Positions 34,482 through 45,898 of a stretch of DNA of 64,000 nucleotides are shown here, in pieces (positions within the stretch are counted from its first letter, which is position 1; each line of letters begins with the position of its first letter). A program made the position numbers and the translations under genes. The notes below the pieces were generated by a model. The model saw only the letters and a program-made list of their open reading frames with translations. It had not been told where the DNA came from and searched no databases. Source of the DNA: Brienomyrus brachyistius. Taxonomy: Eukaryota; Chordata; Actinopteri; Osteoglossiformes; Mormyridae. The stretch spans positions 5,969,608-6,033,607 of the forward strand of contig NC_064549.1 of NCBI RefSeq assembly GCF_023856365.1, in the 5' to 3' direction.

Positions 34482-35239
34482 CTCGGAAAGAAGTCGGGAA
34501 TTACCGTAAACCTCCCAGGTACTGGAGGAAAAAAGTGGACTATCTAACAGGGAGCTGGGAGGGAGCAAAAATGTGAACTATCTGAGAGGGAGCTGGGAGG
34601 GAGCAAAATTGTGGACCACCTGCGGGTCCCCAAGGACCGGAATAGGAAACACTATTGTAAACTGAAGGTAGCACCTGCAGCCCGGTGTCAAATTTAATAT
34701 CTGAACCGCAGAATCACTCTGGGCTCAAATCCTGAGAAGGATGCTGCAATTATACTCTTAAGCTATGTGTTTAAGTTGGATTACAGCAGTTAGACAGTTA
34801 GCTGCAATGTGACAGTGCTGCATTGGACAAATATGCATAGCAGAGTAGTTAGTGACCAACTGCAACAACCAGAGTAGATGTGCTAAATCTTTACTAACAA
34901 TTACAGTATTTCATTGCTGCCCGATGAAAACCACATAAGTCCACTTTTTGACGATTGTAACTTTTTTACTATAGATGGAACAAAGCAAGATTAGTTGTAG
35001 ACACTAATTATCTCACTGACAACAGCCCAAGTCAGTGCACTTAGAATAGGAAACCATTCTCTGACAGCTGTGTAAAGATAAAGGTTTATATTTGAGGTGC
35101 TAAGGACATCTGATTACATTGTGTTAGGTTTATTTTGTTAATCCGTTTCTGAGAAAATGTGTTTTTTCACCCTCCTGGAATAATGCAGAGAGGTGTTTTT
35201 CATTGGACGATGTATACATGACACAAACCAGACTCTCAC
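34482..35239 (-). other. Inferred FBXO40 intron 1
   Basis: This is the intron implied by joining the candidate ATG exon to the large exon. Its acceptor end is occupied by a hAT-like MITE fragment (about 34505-34656). An alternative acceptor with a better pyrimidine tract (cttttttcctccag) lies at 34523-34522, inside the repeat edge. Using it would add 13 codons in another phase and would need a different upstream exon. Confidence 0.45.
34505..34656. mobile_element. hAT-like MITE fragment at the FBXO40 acceptor
   Basis: Two to three tandem modules (GGGAGCTGGGAGGGAGCAAA, GTGAACTATCTGAGAG) are followed by the terminal GGACCGGAATAGGAAACACT. It sits about 25-40 bp upstream (on the minus strand) of the preferred large-exon acceptor and adds spurious in-frame codons starting at 34568. 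Confidence 0.75.
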
Positions 35240-35242
35240 CAT
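35240..35242 (-). CDS. fbxo40: Candidate FBXO40 start-codon exon (ATG at exon end)
   Basis: On the minus strand the sequence reads ...ggacaaATG|gtgagagtc, so an ATG is followed at once by a strong splice donor. The large exon begins in phase 0 with Gly-Arg-Asn, and FBXO40 proteins start Met-Gly-Lys/Arg, so splicing ATG onto 34481 gives the expected N-terminus with the usual spacing to the first Cys. The intron would be 758 bp (34482-35239). The 5' limit of this exon, which is mostly 5' UTR, cannot be set. The alternative is a start at 34568, but those codons lie in repeat DNA. The join is inferred, not proven. Confidence 0.5.
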
Positions 35243-38200
35243 TTGTCCGTTCAGATTCTGCGGGTCTTCAGATCCTAAACAACAATGTTGATACTTTTAA
35301 GAAAAGCACAGCAACAAAAGCAGTACAAACTTCCTGGCGGAAATTCCCTTTGGTTAAGAGGCATGAGGACCAGCAGAGACAGCTAAAATAAACACTGTGC
35401 ACTTCCCGCCTGCCTGACTGGTGCCCCGACACTGAAGAGGCTGCCGTTATCGTTAGTGACTGACAGCCAGCAACACTGTCCCTCTGCTAATGGAACAATA
35501 ACCCTTAACGCGGCATTCAGCTCCGCATGTTAATTTGAAAATAAAAGCACAAACTGCTAATAAGGAACACTAAGCCTTTTTGTTCAGTCGCCTAGGGCAG
35601 TCTAAACAATTACAAAGCAACGACTGTCACAAATAGGAAATAAAACATTAAGTTAGAATGATGTTCTAGTAACTTTCATAACGTCAGCCCCCAGGTCAAG
35701 TTTTGCTACCCTGTTAAACCATGTTAGAGGCTGGTGACTTTTTTTTAAATTTATATATCTTGTATATGTTTTCCCTGTATAAAAATCGCTCATTGTAGCT
35801 ACTTACTGATGTCGGTCCTACGGCACTCTGAGACTTTCATGTCTGTTCCTTTGTGAGGCAAGCAAACATTCAGAGCACGCGGGCCACCTCAAAATAGACG
35901 TGACAGCTGATAGAACAACGCAACTCGGGTCAGGGTCCTGTACACGTGACTCGTTTAGCACTGCACATTCAAAGCCGAATGTAAGATGACACACGTGCAG
36001 CCACTGCGTCTGTGTCACTCGTCAGGGTGCCGTGGCGGTCCGCCCCCCTCAAGGTCAGTCAAGAAGTCAAATGTCCATGGTAACACTGCCTCCAGGGATC
36101 CTCCTTTGTTATCCTCGTTGTTTCAAATTTGTTCAGCAGGTGGCAGTGCAAGGCAGTGGAAACCCTTCAGAAAGGGCCAGAAAAATCTGTTTGGGTCAAA
36201 ATTATTCTTTCAAAAAATAAAAATAGATGATGGAAGCTCATTGATACCGAGGACCCAACTACTAAAGGTTGTTAAATTCATCCACAGTAGTATGAACAGT
36301 TGTTTTCCCCACTGCAAGGTCCTCACATGCAATGAGTGAATGCATGCAGTGAATGCAACAATTGCTTTAGACATGCAGTGAGTTAACATATGCAGTGAGT
36401 GCAGCGAAGGGTTAACACAGTGTGTAAAATGATAAAGTCATTAGGCGGTGCCCTCTACAGGTCCAGCTCTATATCACAGGCCATAAAAGCATGTTTACTG
36501 CCGCTGCTGTTGATCTATACGCTTCCTGCTCTCTGGCAGCTGGGGTAATATTTCTCTACAGGATCAATCTGACTGTGATTTTAGGGTCCATCCATTACCA
36601 AACCTAATCCTCGGGGTCTACAGAGGAGACACAGTTCAGTGGGCAAGCTGGACAGGGCTGAGCTATTTTCAGATTGGGCTGTTTTTCGTTGTGCCCATAT
36701 GACGTATCTCGCTGGCATAATTACTCTGTTTACATTGCACATATTTATGTGCTGTCCAATAATTGGGCTGTAGTTTTTTTTTAATTGTAGTGAATGACAG
36801 TTTGCAAAATAATTATATATATATGTGTGTTTGTATGTGTATGTGTTTTGTCCCACACACACACATATATATTTTTGTCCAAATCACATTTCATAATAGA
36901 TAAATTAAAAACGCCCGCCGAATGCTAATTTATCTCTGAAAGGGCCAATTAATTGAACTCCCAAAGCATCTCGCCGCTAACGAAGGCACAAACGACCCGT
37001 GTAGGTGCCAACCAAACATTTTTCGCACCCATTTGCTGCAGATCAGACAGCGTGCAGCAAAGCTCTCATCGCCGTATGTTTTTTTTTTTGCATGCTGCCG
37101 TATCTGTTTCTCAGTCTCAGTCAGTGATTAGCGTCTCTGCCATGCTCCGTAGACATGCCCAGGTGGCAGATGTCACGTTTAGCGTTGCTGAAAGGGTGTC
37201 GCAATCAGCCTGCACCTCACACACGCATTTACTTGGGAAGATCCTAGAATATGCCATTATCTTGGTTAATGTAACAGCTGCAGCTGCATATTTCCTGTCG
37301 CTCACGGTGTGTTATACACGAGGCTGGAGAAGAAGCCCCACTGTGAAGTTTGTCCCTCAGGCTTTTCTTATAGGCCCTTAAATAATGTAACATCAAAGCG
37401 CGAGCATCGACGGGGCCACGTTTTTCTTACTTAACACCTGGGAGGGATGTTCAGCGAGGGCCTGCTCTTAAGGCGCTTATGGGTAATGGAGTCCAAGCCA
37501 CGCTCAAATGTGGTTGTGCCACCTGACCATGAACTCCAACTCCCATCAGCACACCGGTCCTGCATTTCACATGTCGCATATTGAATGTGGTCTATTTAAT
37601 ATGCTCTTGCCAGATTTGCAGATGTTTATAGTCATATAAATATAGTTAAGAGACAATTTCTATGCACACAGTATTCTACTTTTAATTTTAAAAAGTAATT
37701 AAAATCATCTCACAGCCATGTCTTCGGTACCATTACAGCTTAATTAGTCCGGGATTTTACAGCTTTGCCTTACAGCAAAGAACCGTCGTTAATTTTCAAA
37801 TTAATATAGAAGGCAGTGGAGCAGGACGAGAGCTGTAAATGAGATACTTTAGTGAAGCAGTTTTAACAAAAGCTCCGCGTAATGACTCTTATAGGAGATG
37901 GTCACAGCCAGTGCAGGCCTACCGGAGTTTACATGCCACGGAGTCACAAACAGGTAGAAAACCGCTTTATTATTATCCATCTGGTTGTGGTCAGTTTACC
38001 GCGTCCCGGCATATCAGCTGGTTCTGGTATCCCGTCTCCTGGTTATAATGCCCCGATGGAAGATCACCTGGTTCATGCAGGTACTGTTTACACCTGATAC
38101 TCCCCAGTCTGGAGCGGCTACCTCTGTCTATAAATAATGCACCATTCTCTAAGTGTATATATAGCTTCCTGCAGTATTGATTTAATATTAAAGGAGCTTA

Positions 38201-39105
38201 AAAGAGGAGTGCAGTTTATGGAGGTAAAAGGAAGATCACTAGAAACTTTTATACTGCTGCGGTAGAGCGGGATCACATGACTGCCGGCAGCGAGATCATG
38301 TGATACAGTATCGGCCAGGGGGATTTATACATGCAGTAAAGTGAGATTTTCAGCTGAAGGCTGCACACCCATGCACACTCAGTTTTATGTATGTGACAGT
38401 TTTATGACCTTGCAAATAGTCTGTAGGGTTTGCAAACTACCCCGATGCTTTGGACGTTGCTAATTTTAGGGTTATAATGAAATAATATACATTTGCTGTA
38501 AGATTTCCTGTGTGAGAGTGTGAAAGCGTGAGTGTCACGTCAGATGCGTGAGAGGTGGCAGCCCTGTGAATGACCCAAGAGTGTTAAGAGACAGTACATA
38601 ATATCTGAAATGGATAGAAAGCCAGTGAAATGTCAGGAATGAAATCGCCGGCACTGCAGAGAATAGCTTCGCTTTGATGTGTGTTTGTGCGATGAGAAAG
38701 CAGCAGCACTCAGGTTGCCGCGGAATGTAAAACTCAGCCCCTAATACGTAACTACTCGCATACTGGTGCATTCCAGCTCCCAGTTAAACGCACATGCTGG
38801 CAGGCACAATCGGCCCGGGTGCGGTTCATTTGGTGGAAGACTCTGTTTTAGACATCCAGCACGTGATGTGATCCATCGCGGGATGTGTGCACATTCAGAG
38901 ATCAGGCTTTCACTCCTCGCAGTGAGATCCTATCCAGTGGAGCCTACGACACAAAGGTAAATGTCAAATCAAGGAGCCCTGTTGACGGACATATCAGCAA
39001 ACAGTCGTGAGATTGACTTACAAGTTTGGAGGCTTGTATCAGACTGGTGTGCAAGTTCCTGGGGGAAAAAGACGTGTATCTGCGAATGAGGGAAAGATGG
39101 GACCA
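35243..39105. other. Region upstream of FBXO40
   Basis: Would hold FBXO40 5' UTR and promoter. No clear core promoter or CpG island is visible, and no second upstream exon could be fixed. A frame at 36953-37381 (142 codons) crosses a poly-T and lacks motifs. Confidence 0.4.
36810..36872. repeat. AT/GT alternating microsatellite
   Basis: ATATATATGTGTG is followed by GTGTATGTGT and CACACACACATATATATT; imperfect. Confidence 0.8.
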
Positions 39106-39232
39106 TCCATCCATCCATTTTCAAAACCTCTTATCCTACTGGGTCACGGGGGGTCCGGAGCCTATCCCGGAAGCCATGGGCACGAGGCAGGGAACAACCC
39201 AGGACGGGGGGCCAGCCCATAACAGAAGGTAG
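39106..39232 (-). mobile_element. SINE 3' fragment, reverse orientation
   Basis: CCATCCATCCATCCATTTTC, TTATCCTACTGGGTCACGGG, GAGGCAGGGAACAACCCAGG: the 3' half of the GGATGG-tailed SINE, truncated at GGCCAGCCCATAACAG. Confidence 0.88.
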
Positions 39233-41114
39233 GACCAATCTATACTAATAAATGGGGGCCTCCCGACTCACCCAGCCAGTGAGGATGTCTCTTCCCAGCA
39301 TTCCCAGTATGCCCACCACCATGCCAGCCACTGTTCAGTCTGCATAGAGAGTCTGTCTGCATTTTCAGTCACAGCACTCGCTGTTGTTCTTCTCGAGTCA
39401 TTTTTAGGTCTCTGAGACGTTCCTTCAAACGCCTTCGTGATTTTTCTGAATATGAATTTATGCTCTCTAAGTGTTACTTTGCTTATTAGTGTATTAATTA
39501 GCATTTTCATAATGCGGCTGGCAAATTACCAGCAGCCAGCCCCTCAAACATATCACTCTGACATGCCATGGTTAATTCTGCAAAACTGTAGGTAATTGGG
39601 AAATTAAAACAGACAGACATAATTCAGCGATGGAGAGTCCAATAATGTGATATTGATTCCTGCTAAGTGCAACCAGTTGATTTAGTAAAGGCTAGTAAAC
39701 ATTCGGAGCCAAGCCTTGGTAAGCAAGGTGTGTGGATATCTCGAGGCTTTGCCTGCCACACCCTTTTGGTGCCAGTTCAGCCACCCCCCCCCCCAGTCTC
39801 ACCAGTGTTGATTTTAAGAGACAAGTCAGGTTCTGAGACATCTGCCTAATGTTATTTCACCCACAAGATAAAGGGTCTTTGTGGGGAACTCCATTTAACA
39901 ATTACCTTAAGCATTCAGCACCAACATTTTACTCTACCAGCTATGTACAGTACTAGACCTTAAGTACAATGGTTTATTTTTAAGTGTGATGTTTTTGGAA
40001 GTAATAATAGAACAGGAACCGGGGCGTGGATGTCTCAGTAGATCCTGCTGTTTGGGGAAATGTCTGTGATCACAGTAAAATTATATATTTGACTTCTTCA
40101 TATCTATCGAATGTGTGTCACGCCCATCAATGCATTTCCCATAAAGCACCTCTCCCAGGAAGCACAGGGCAGGTGGGCGGGGCCACACCAGATGGGATGC
40201 CCATGTAAAACTGCTGTTACCGTATTTATCCGCGGTTATCTAGTAAACATGCAGTCACAGATGACAGTCCTATAACGATATGAATTAAATGCTCTCTGGG
40301 TGGGGTGCGTCCATCAGTTTGGTTTTCACTTCACGAAGGAGAGTGTTGGTGAACCGGTTGCTAGGGAGTGTCAGACGGGATCAGGGATGACGTGTAACTA
40401 ATCTCAGATGAGGACATGTGAGGAACAGCAGGGTGCAAACTGATGTCTCGCCGTCAGATCAGACATCTTACCCGGTTAGGGGTGCATTTGCTGATGATAA
40501 ATTGGTTTCTCTGTCCAGGGGGGCTGACAGGACATGTATTGTGCATGAGATAAAAGCATTGAGTTGCGGAGCATTTTTTGTCAGTGTTATAATTGGTCGT
40601 GGGAACAGGAATAATCACACAGGGCTGCCATTAAAGCTAACTGATTATGGAGAAAGTGATTGGAATAAATTTAAGAAATGTATTCATGTCCTGAAGCAGC
40701 TCCTGTCGCACTGTGATTAGTGCATCGATGCTGCAGTGGGGTGAGGACCTCAGTGATGCCGCCTGGGCACCAGCCTCGTACCCGCTTGTGTAAACCGCTG
40801 ACAGGCCCGTGGGGTTTCTCCCTCAGTCTCAGCCCGTAAGCAAAGCCTTGCAGCTCATCATCTCTCATTTATCTGTCATTATTATGTCTTTTTTTGCTTC
40901 CTCTCTCTAATGCACTTCGTCTGCCTTCCCCAGACGTGATGCGGCTGATCTGGCACTCAGAGGTGGTTTGTGGGCGGGGTGAGGTGGACGGCCATGGGGG
41001 CAGGAGATGACCCATTTTTGGGAGCTGGGAGAGCAGCACATGATCGGTGTCCTGTGCCTGGGATCGGGGGGGGGGCATGAGTGTGCAGGCCTACAAGTCA
41101 GGGCGGCGCCTCAT
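39233..41114. other. Mostly unassigned non-coding sequence
   Basis: A short repeat-like fragment near 40140-40205 (AGGAAGCACAGGGCAGG, CCAGATGGGATGCC) resembles an inverted SINE/LINE piece. No gene recognised. Confidence 0.4.
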
Positions 41115-41750
41115 GATGACTGAGCAGGGCGTTCCCTGTGCAAGGTGTTCCTTGCACACGTTCCTCACATAGGGCATTCCTTATATAGAGGGTTCCTTCA
41201 GCAGGGTGTTCCCCATGTGGGACATTCCATCAGCAGGGCGTTCCCTGTGTAGGGCGTTCCTTCAGCAGGGCGTTCCCCGTGTAGGGCGTTCCTTCAGCAG
41301 GGCGTTCCCCGTGTAGGGCGTTCCTTCAGCAGGGCGTTCCCCGTATAGGGCGTTCCTTCAGCAGGGCGTTCCCCGTATAGGGCGTTCCTTCAGCAGGGCG
41401 TTCCCCGTGTAGGGCGTTCCTTCAGCAGGGCGTTCCCCGTATAGGGCGTTCCTTCAGCAGGGCGTTCCCCGTATAGGGCGTTCCCCGTGTAGGGCGTTCC
41501 CCGTATAGGGCGTTCCCCGTGTAGGGCGTTCCTTCAGCAGGGCGTTCCCCGTGTAGGGCGTTCCTTCAGCAGGGCGTTCCCCGTATAGGGCGTTCCTTCA
41601 GCAGGGCGTTCCCCGTATGGGACATTCCTTCAGCAGGGCGATCCCCGTTTAGGGCGTTCCTTCAGCTGGGCGTTCCCCACATAGGGCGTTCCTTCGGCAG
41701 GGCATTCCCCACATTCGGTGCTCATTCAGCAGGGCGTTTTCCCACATAAG
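41115..41750. repeat. GC-rich 16/32-bp minisatellite
   Basis: A 16-bp half unit (GGGCGTTCC plus seven bases) alternates between TTCAGCA and CCGTGTA or CCGTATA to give a 32-bp dimer. There are about 40 half units, more diverged at both edges. Confidence 0.95.
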
Positions 41751-42574
41751 GCATCCCCCCTAGGGGGCGTTTTCTGCGCAGTGTCACAGCACAATCTGGC
41801 GGTCCTCACCTGATGAGCAGTAACGCCACTGGACCTGTCACTGTCACCTGCTGTATCCCCTTGGTTGGACTCTGTTGTACCTGAGGGCCTTTGTCTCGGT
41901 TCCAACCCGGGATGTGCTTCACCACCACACCACTGGGGGGTAGTCAGTAGTTCCACGTCCCGTTAGAATCTTCTGTGGGTGAAGTAGTGCCACGCTGGCG
42001 TACTGAGGATATTGACCGCGGAGTGCTAATGTTCAGATCGGCAGAGGTGGGAGGAGCCGGCTTTCTCACCCCTCTTCTGGCACAGGGGGACCCGCAGCCA
42101 GGAGAGGCCCCGGAGAACATCAGAAGCGAACAGGAACTCAGAAGTGTGACTCGGGGAGAGAGCGTCAGACAGCCTAGGTGGATTCTGGGTGCCGCCGCCA
42201 GTTTCACTCCGTCATTTCGGTTACCAATGACGTTACCGGTTTATGGTGTCGGTGTTTTGGCACAGAGTGTCGAGACGGCCACTTGGCATTCAAATAACCA
42301 TAAAACTGACATCACTGAAGCTACATTTGTGATGCTATTGGCCAGCTTAATGAACAGGCAGGCAGCTGGCATTGTAGTGACGGTTCTGTGTTAGTGGGTT
42401 GGTGGGTTTAACTAGGGAGTAACTAGCTTTATTTTTTTTCTCCTTGTTATAGTCGTCCTAAATTCGCTCAGTGTTACGGGTGGCAGTTTGATAAATTGGT
42501 ACGGCTGTCAAAGGAGAGGGAGGGTTTGTGTCTGTGTCTCTCAGTACACGTGTGTGCGGTCCAGGTATACATTA
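41751..42574. other. Unassigned non-coding sequence
   Basis: A 139-codon plus-strand frame (41975-42394) is opposed by an 87-codon frame on the other strand and shows no family signature. Confidence 0.4.
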
Positions 42575-42775
42575 CATTGCGGGGACCAAATGTCACCACA
42601 TTGAGATAAAATCCTGTTACTTTCCGATTGTGGGGACCATTTTTTTAGAGACTGCAATCAGAAAGCCAAAATGCTTGTGTTTTTTTAGTTATGTATGGTT
42701 AATGTCAGGGCTGGATAGCGGTTAAGGGTGTCATTGTTGAGATTAGGGTCTTGTGCATAGAAATGAATGTACAAT
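42575..42775 (+). mobile_element. GGGGACCAAATGT-family repeat
   Basis: ACATTGCGGGGACCAAATGT, GTGGGGACCATTTTTTTAGA, GCAATCAGAAAGCCAAAATG and CATAGAAATGAATGTACA are in the same order as in the 46880 copy and the inverted 5480 copy. It is followed by a GT microsatellite. Confidence 0.7.
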
Positions 42776-42785
42776 ATTAGTACAG

Positions 42786-42812
42786 GTGTGTGTGTGTGTG
42801 TGTGTGTGTGTG
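42786..42812. repeat. (GT)n microsatellite
   Basis: A pure GT run joining the repeat before it to the SINE fragment after it. Confidence 0.95.
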
Positions 42813-42980
42813 GTGTTTGCATGTTGTCATGCCACTTTCTTCTGGCATCTGATTTCCTCTCACAGGCCAAAGACATGCAGTTCAGCTAATTGGTATTTCT
42901 AAATTGCCCATAGCAGGATTGGTGACCCTGATTAGGAGGAGAAGATGGATGGATGGATGGATGGATGAATGGATGGATGG
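42813..42980 (+). mobile_element. Partial GGATGG-tailed SINE
   Basis: TTTGCATGTTGTCATGCCAC, CAAAGACATGCAGTTCAGCT, AATTGGTATTTCTAAATTGC, a shortened body, then (GGAT)n. The head and the CATCCTGGG module are missing. Confidence 0.75.
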
Positions 42981-43528
42981 ATATAAAAGGATAAATATTA
43001 TCTTGTGAATATGTAAAACTTGTTATTTCTCTCTGAATTATATTAATAATTTTCTTAAATGACCCCCTCCAGTGCAGTCAGCCCTGCACCCACATCTCCC
43101 AGGCCAGCTCCAGGTCAGGCTGTTAAGTTTGCCTTCGTTATCATTCAGAGAGGAAGATTTGATCTCCGTCCCATCTGCCGCTTCACTGCCTCCTCTCTCA
43201 GATTGTCCGTTTGGGATCGTTTACCCTTTCGCTTGCAGATCTCCTCCTGGCAGGCCCTTTGATTTGAAACGCACCGCCATAAATCTCAGATTAATCATGC
43301 TTGTGTCTGTTTTTATCCGGTATCTCAGAAAATGAAGCCCTACTGACCTACGTTCAAGACAGACTAAATACATTCGACCTTTTTCCCCACCTGTTCCCCA
43401 TGTGGAAGATGCTATTAGTGATTTTTAATAGCTTCTGTGGACTGCATCACCTAGGATGTGCAGCACTTTGCAGTCAGGTCCACCTGTGGTGATGGGGGCA
43501 GGTTTCTGGGTGTCTCAGAACACTCCCT

Positions 43529-43542
43529 GGGGGGGGGGGGGG
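43529..43542. repeat. Poly-G (14)
   Basis: A homopolymer G tract. Confidence 0.92.
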
Positions 43543-43844
43543 TCCGTGCTCTACGATTCACACGATTGCAGAAGACACACGCAATGCCATGTGCTCCAGG
43601 CCGACTGACCACACAGCAGGAGGGCCGGGCCTCTGCAGTGATATCGATCAGCACTGCAAGGCAGGCCGACTTGGTGCAACAGCCGTCACGTTTGTTTGGC
43701 GGTAATACTCCGGAGGGTGGCGGTGAGCGATGCGAGTCGGGGGCGGGTCGAGAGCGATGCTGTGGCCCTTGGTGGGGTGGTCTCATTCACACAGGGAGGA
43801 AGGGCTGACCAGCATCCACTGTCATCTGGATGCAGCAGAATACC

Positions 43845-43895
43845 ATAGTGATGCTTTATTGTTCCCCACAGGGAAATTGTCCTTTCGCCCATCTC
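43845..43895 (-). mobile_element. LINE 3'-end relic
   Basis: GCTTTATTGTTCCCCACAGG GAAATTG is the reverse complement of a 'caatttccctg..ggaacaataaagc' type LINE terminus. No coding part remains. Confidence 0.5.
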
Positions 43896-43964
43896 ATCTT
43901 GCTGTCTGTGAGACACATGGACATAGATAAGGGTTGAGATCAAGTTCAGGGGTCACAGTGCAGG

Positions 43965-44095
43965 GACAGCCAGCGTCCAGAGTCTTACTCAAGGGGTCAA
44001 CGGTGGCATCACCCTGCTGACCATGGGATTGGAACCAGCAACCTCCTGATCCTAAGCAGTCCTAGCCCGCAGAAGCACAGAGCACCCCAAGTAAT
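43965..44095 (-). mobile_element. SINE relic, reverse orientation
   Basis: TTACTCAAGGGGTCAACGGT, GGATTGGAACCAGCAACCTC and CTGATCCTAAGC correspond to the inverted body and B box (GGTTCCAATCC) of the CCTTGAGCAAG-family SINE. Confidence 0.6.
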
Positions 44096-44935
44096 CAGTA
44101 CCTTCAGCTAGTTTAGGAGCAGTCCTCCATCCTTTTAGTAATTCCTGTTTATTCAACAAAAATGACTTTCTCTTTGCTTTACCTTAATTCGCACCCCAAG
44201 CTCTGTTTTGAATCTCACAGCAGACAGAGTGCAGTCTGACGGCTCAAACCCATGTTACTGCGAAAATTACCGTAGCACGTTAAAGGAAAGCAGCCATCAA
44301 TGCGCAGGTGCTGCAGGTACAAGCATACGCCTGGGAACTGAGATCAGAGAGAAGTCACAGTGTCAGCCCCACGTGTGCATGTGACGCTCGGGCAGCTTAT
44401 GGGAGGCGGGTGACATCAGCTTCAGTGTGAAGGTGCACCGAGGACAACGGTGATGGGCTGTGATCTGCTGGCAATAGATCGGCTTCAGCCTGCAGGATAG
44501 TCCTGTGACGCTGGGCGTCTCCAGTTGCCCCCCCTCTTTCTTATTATTTTGATTCATGGGCCCAATCAGGAGCCCAGGTCTGCGGGGCATCCATCATGCG
44601 GGGCCACCCGCCCAATCCCCCAGGGGCCAGGCCATGTTGCTGGCTGCTTTCCCACCTGCACCCCTTAACCCCCTGTCACTGTCCCACTCTGGCTGCCTCA
44701 GTCCCTGCCTAGCAGCAGCAGGCTGGGAATCATGGGATTTGTTTATTATTGACTTCAGTATCGCTGAAGCCAAAATCACTTCATTAGGGAGACCCAGCTA
44801 TTCCTGGATACGACCCGGTTCACTTTACAGAACCAGTCCGACTCCAAGGGCTGACGAGCTGTGTGCTCAGACTCGCTATTCTGCACACCGTTGTCAGACT
44901 GACCTGTATTTTTGTGGCCTTCATGTTAGCAATAG

Positions 44936-45000
44936 ATAGATAGATGGATAGATAGACACTTTATTCATGGTAATAGAATAGAACATACAGATGTAGAGCG
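44936..45000 (-). mobile_element. LINE 3'-end relic with (GATA)n
   Basis: ATAGATAGATAGATGGATAG ATAGACACTTTATTC is the reverse complement of a LINE tail ending 'aataaagtgtctatctatc'. It carries a tetranucleotide tail and no coding sequence. Confidence 0.55.
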
Positions 45001-45140
45001 TAAAGGAGCTGTACAGCTCAAAGTGACTATGTACACAGACAATAATTGCTGCTACCATACATTTTTTATATATAAATATATAACCCATATACTTTAAGAC
45101 AAAAGAGTACATAAAAGCTATATATATATAGTAATAATTT

Positions 45141-45498
45141 CCATCCATCCATTCGTTTTCCAAACCGCTTATCCTACTGGGTCGTGGGGGGTCCGGAGCC
45201 TATCCCGGAAGCAATGGGCACGAGGCAGGGAACAACCCAGGATGGGGGGCCAGCCCATCGCAGGGCACACTCACACACCATTCACTCTCACATGCACACC
45301 TATGGGCAATTTAGCAAGTCCAAGTAGCCTCAGCATGTTTTTGGACTGTGGGGGGAAACCGGAGTACCTGGAGGAAACCCCACGGCTACATGGGGAGAAC
45401 ATGCAAACTCCACACACAGGTAGCCAAGGCGGAGACTCAAACCTGGGTCCCAGAGATGTGAGGCAACAGTGCTAACCACTGCACCACCATGCCACCCT
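45141..45498 (-). mobile_element. Complete tRNA-headed SINE with 12-bp target duplication
   Basis: On the minus strand the head reads GGTGGTGCAGTGGTTAGCAC (A box) with GGTTTGAGTCTCC (B box). The body carries the GCATGTTCTCCCC and CCAAAAACATGCTGAGGC modules, then the CATCCTGGGTTGTTCCC 3' module and a GGATGG tail. The direct repeat TAGTAATAATTT flanks it at 45129-45140 and 45499-45510. It is the most complete member of the family in the window. Confidence 0.92.
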
Positions 45499-45528
45499 TA
45501 GTAATAATTTAATTTCATGTATATATAT

Positions 45529-45779
45529 TGTCACGTTCCTCCGTCCAGCCCTCTCATGTGCCACGCCCACCTCGTCCCCCTCGTGTGTACTCCCAACGTA
45601 CCAGCTGTCCTGCGTGCATTCTGATGTCATGTCCTGTATTGAAGTCCACGTTTAAATCTGTTTCCCCAGGTCTGTCATTAACGTTTGTCCAGTGCTGCTC
45701 CTCGCTTCGTCAATAAAACCCCGCTTTTCTGATTCCTGTCTCCCGGTTTTGCTTCCCCGCTCGGGCAGCGGACGTGACA
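45529..45779 (+). mobile_element. LTR-like element (251 bp) with TATAT target duplication
   Basis: The ends are TGTCACG and CGTGACA, so it has a 7-bp palindromic terminus with TG..CA. AATAAAACC lies about 65 bp from the 3' end. The flanking 5-mers are both TATAT, but in an AT-rich context. It is related to the element at 45899, sharing GCCACGCCC, CTCGTGTG, ACCAGCTGT, TTTTCTGATTCCT and GCTTCC in order. Confidence 0.65.
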
Positions 45780-45898
45780 TATATAAAAGTAAATACTTGA
45801 AATATGAAACAGACATAAAGTATAAAAAACGAGACATAGTTATATGTGCATAAATATATACTCAATAAAATTAGTGTGTATAAAAGTATGAAAAGTAC

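Larger units (their letters stand above)
42981..44935. other. Mostly unassigned non-coding sequence
   Basis: SINE and LINE relics and one poly-G are listed separately. Frames at 43451-43808 and 44556-44939 are GC-driven and open on both strands. Confidence 0.4.

Noticed and set aside
34482..34568. FBXO40 start at the ATG at 34568
   Set aside because: These 29 codons are MITE-derived and absent from the family; a spliced Met fits the known N-terminus better.
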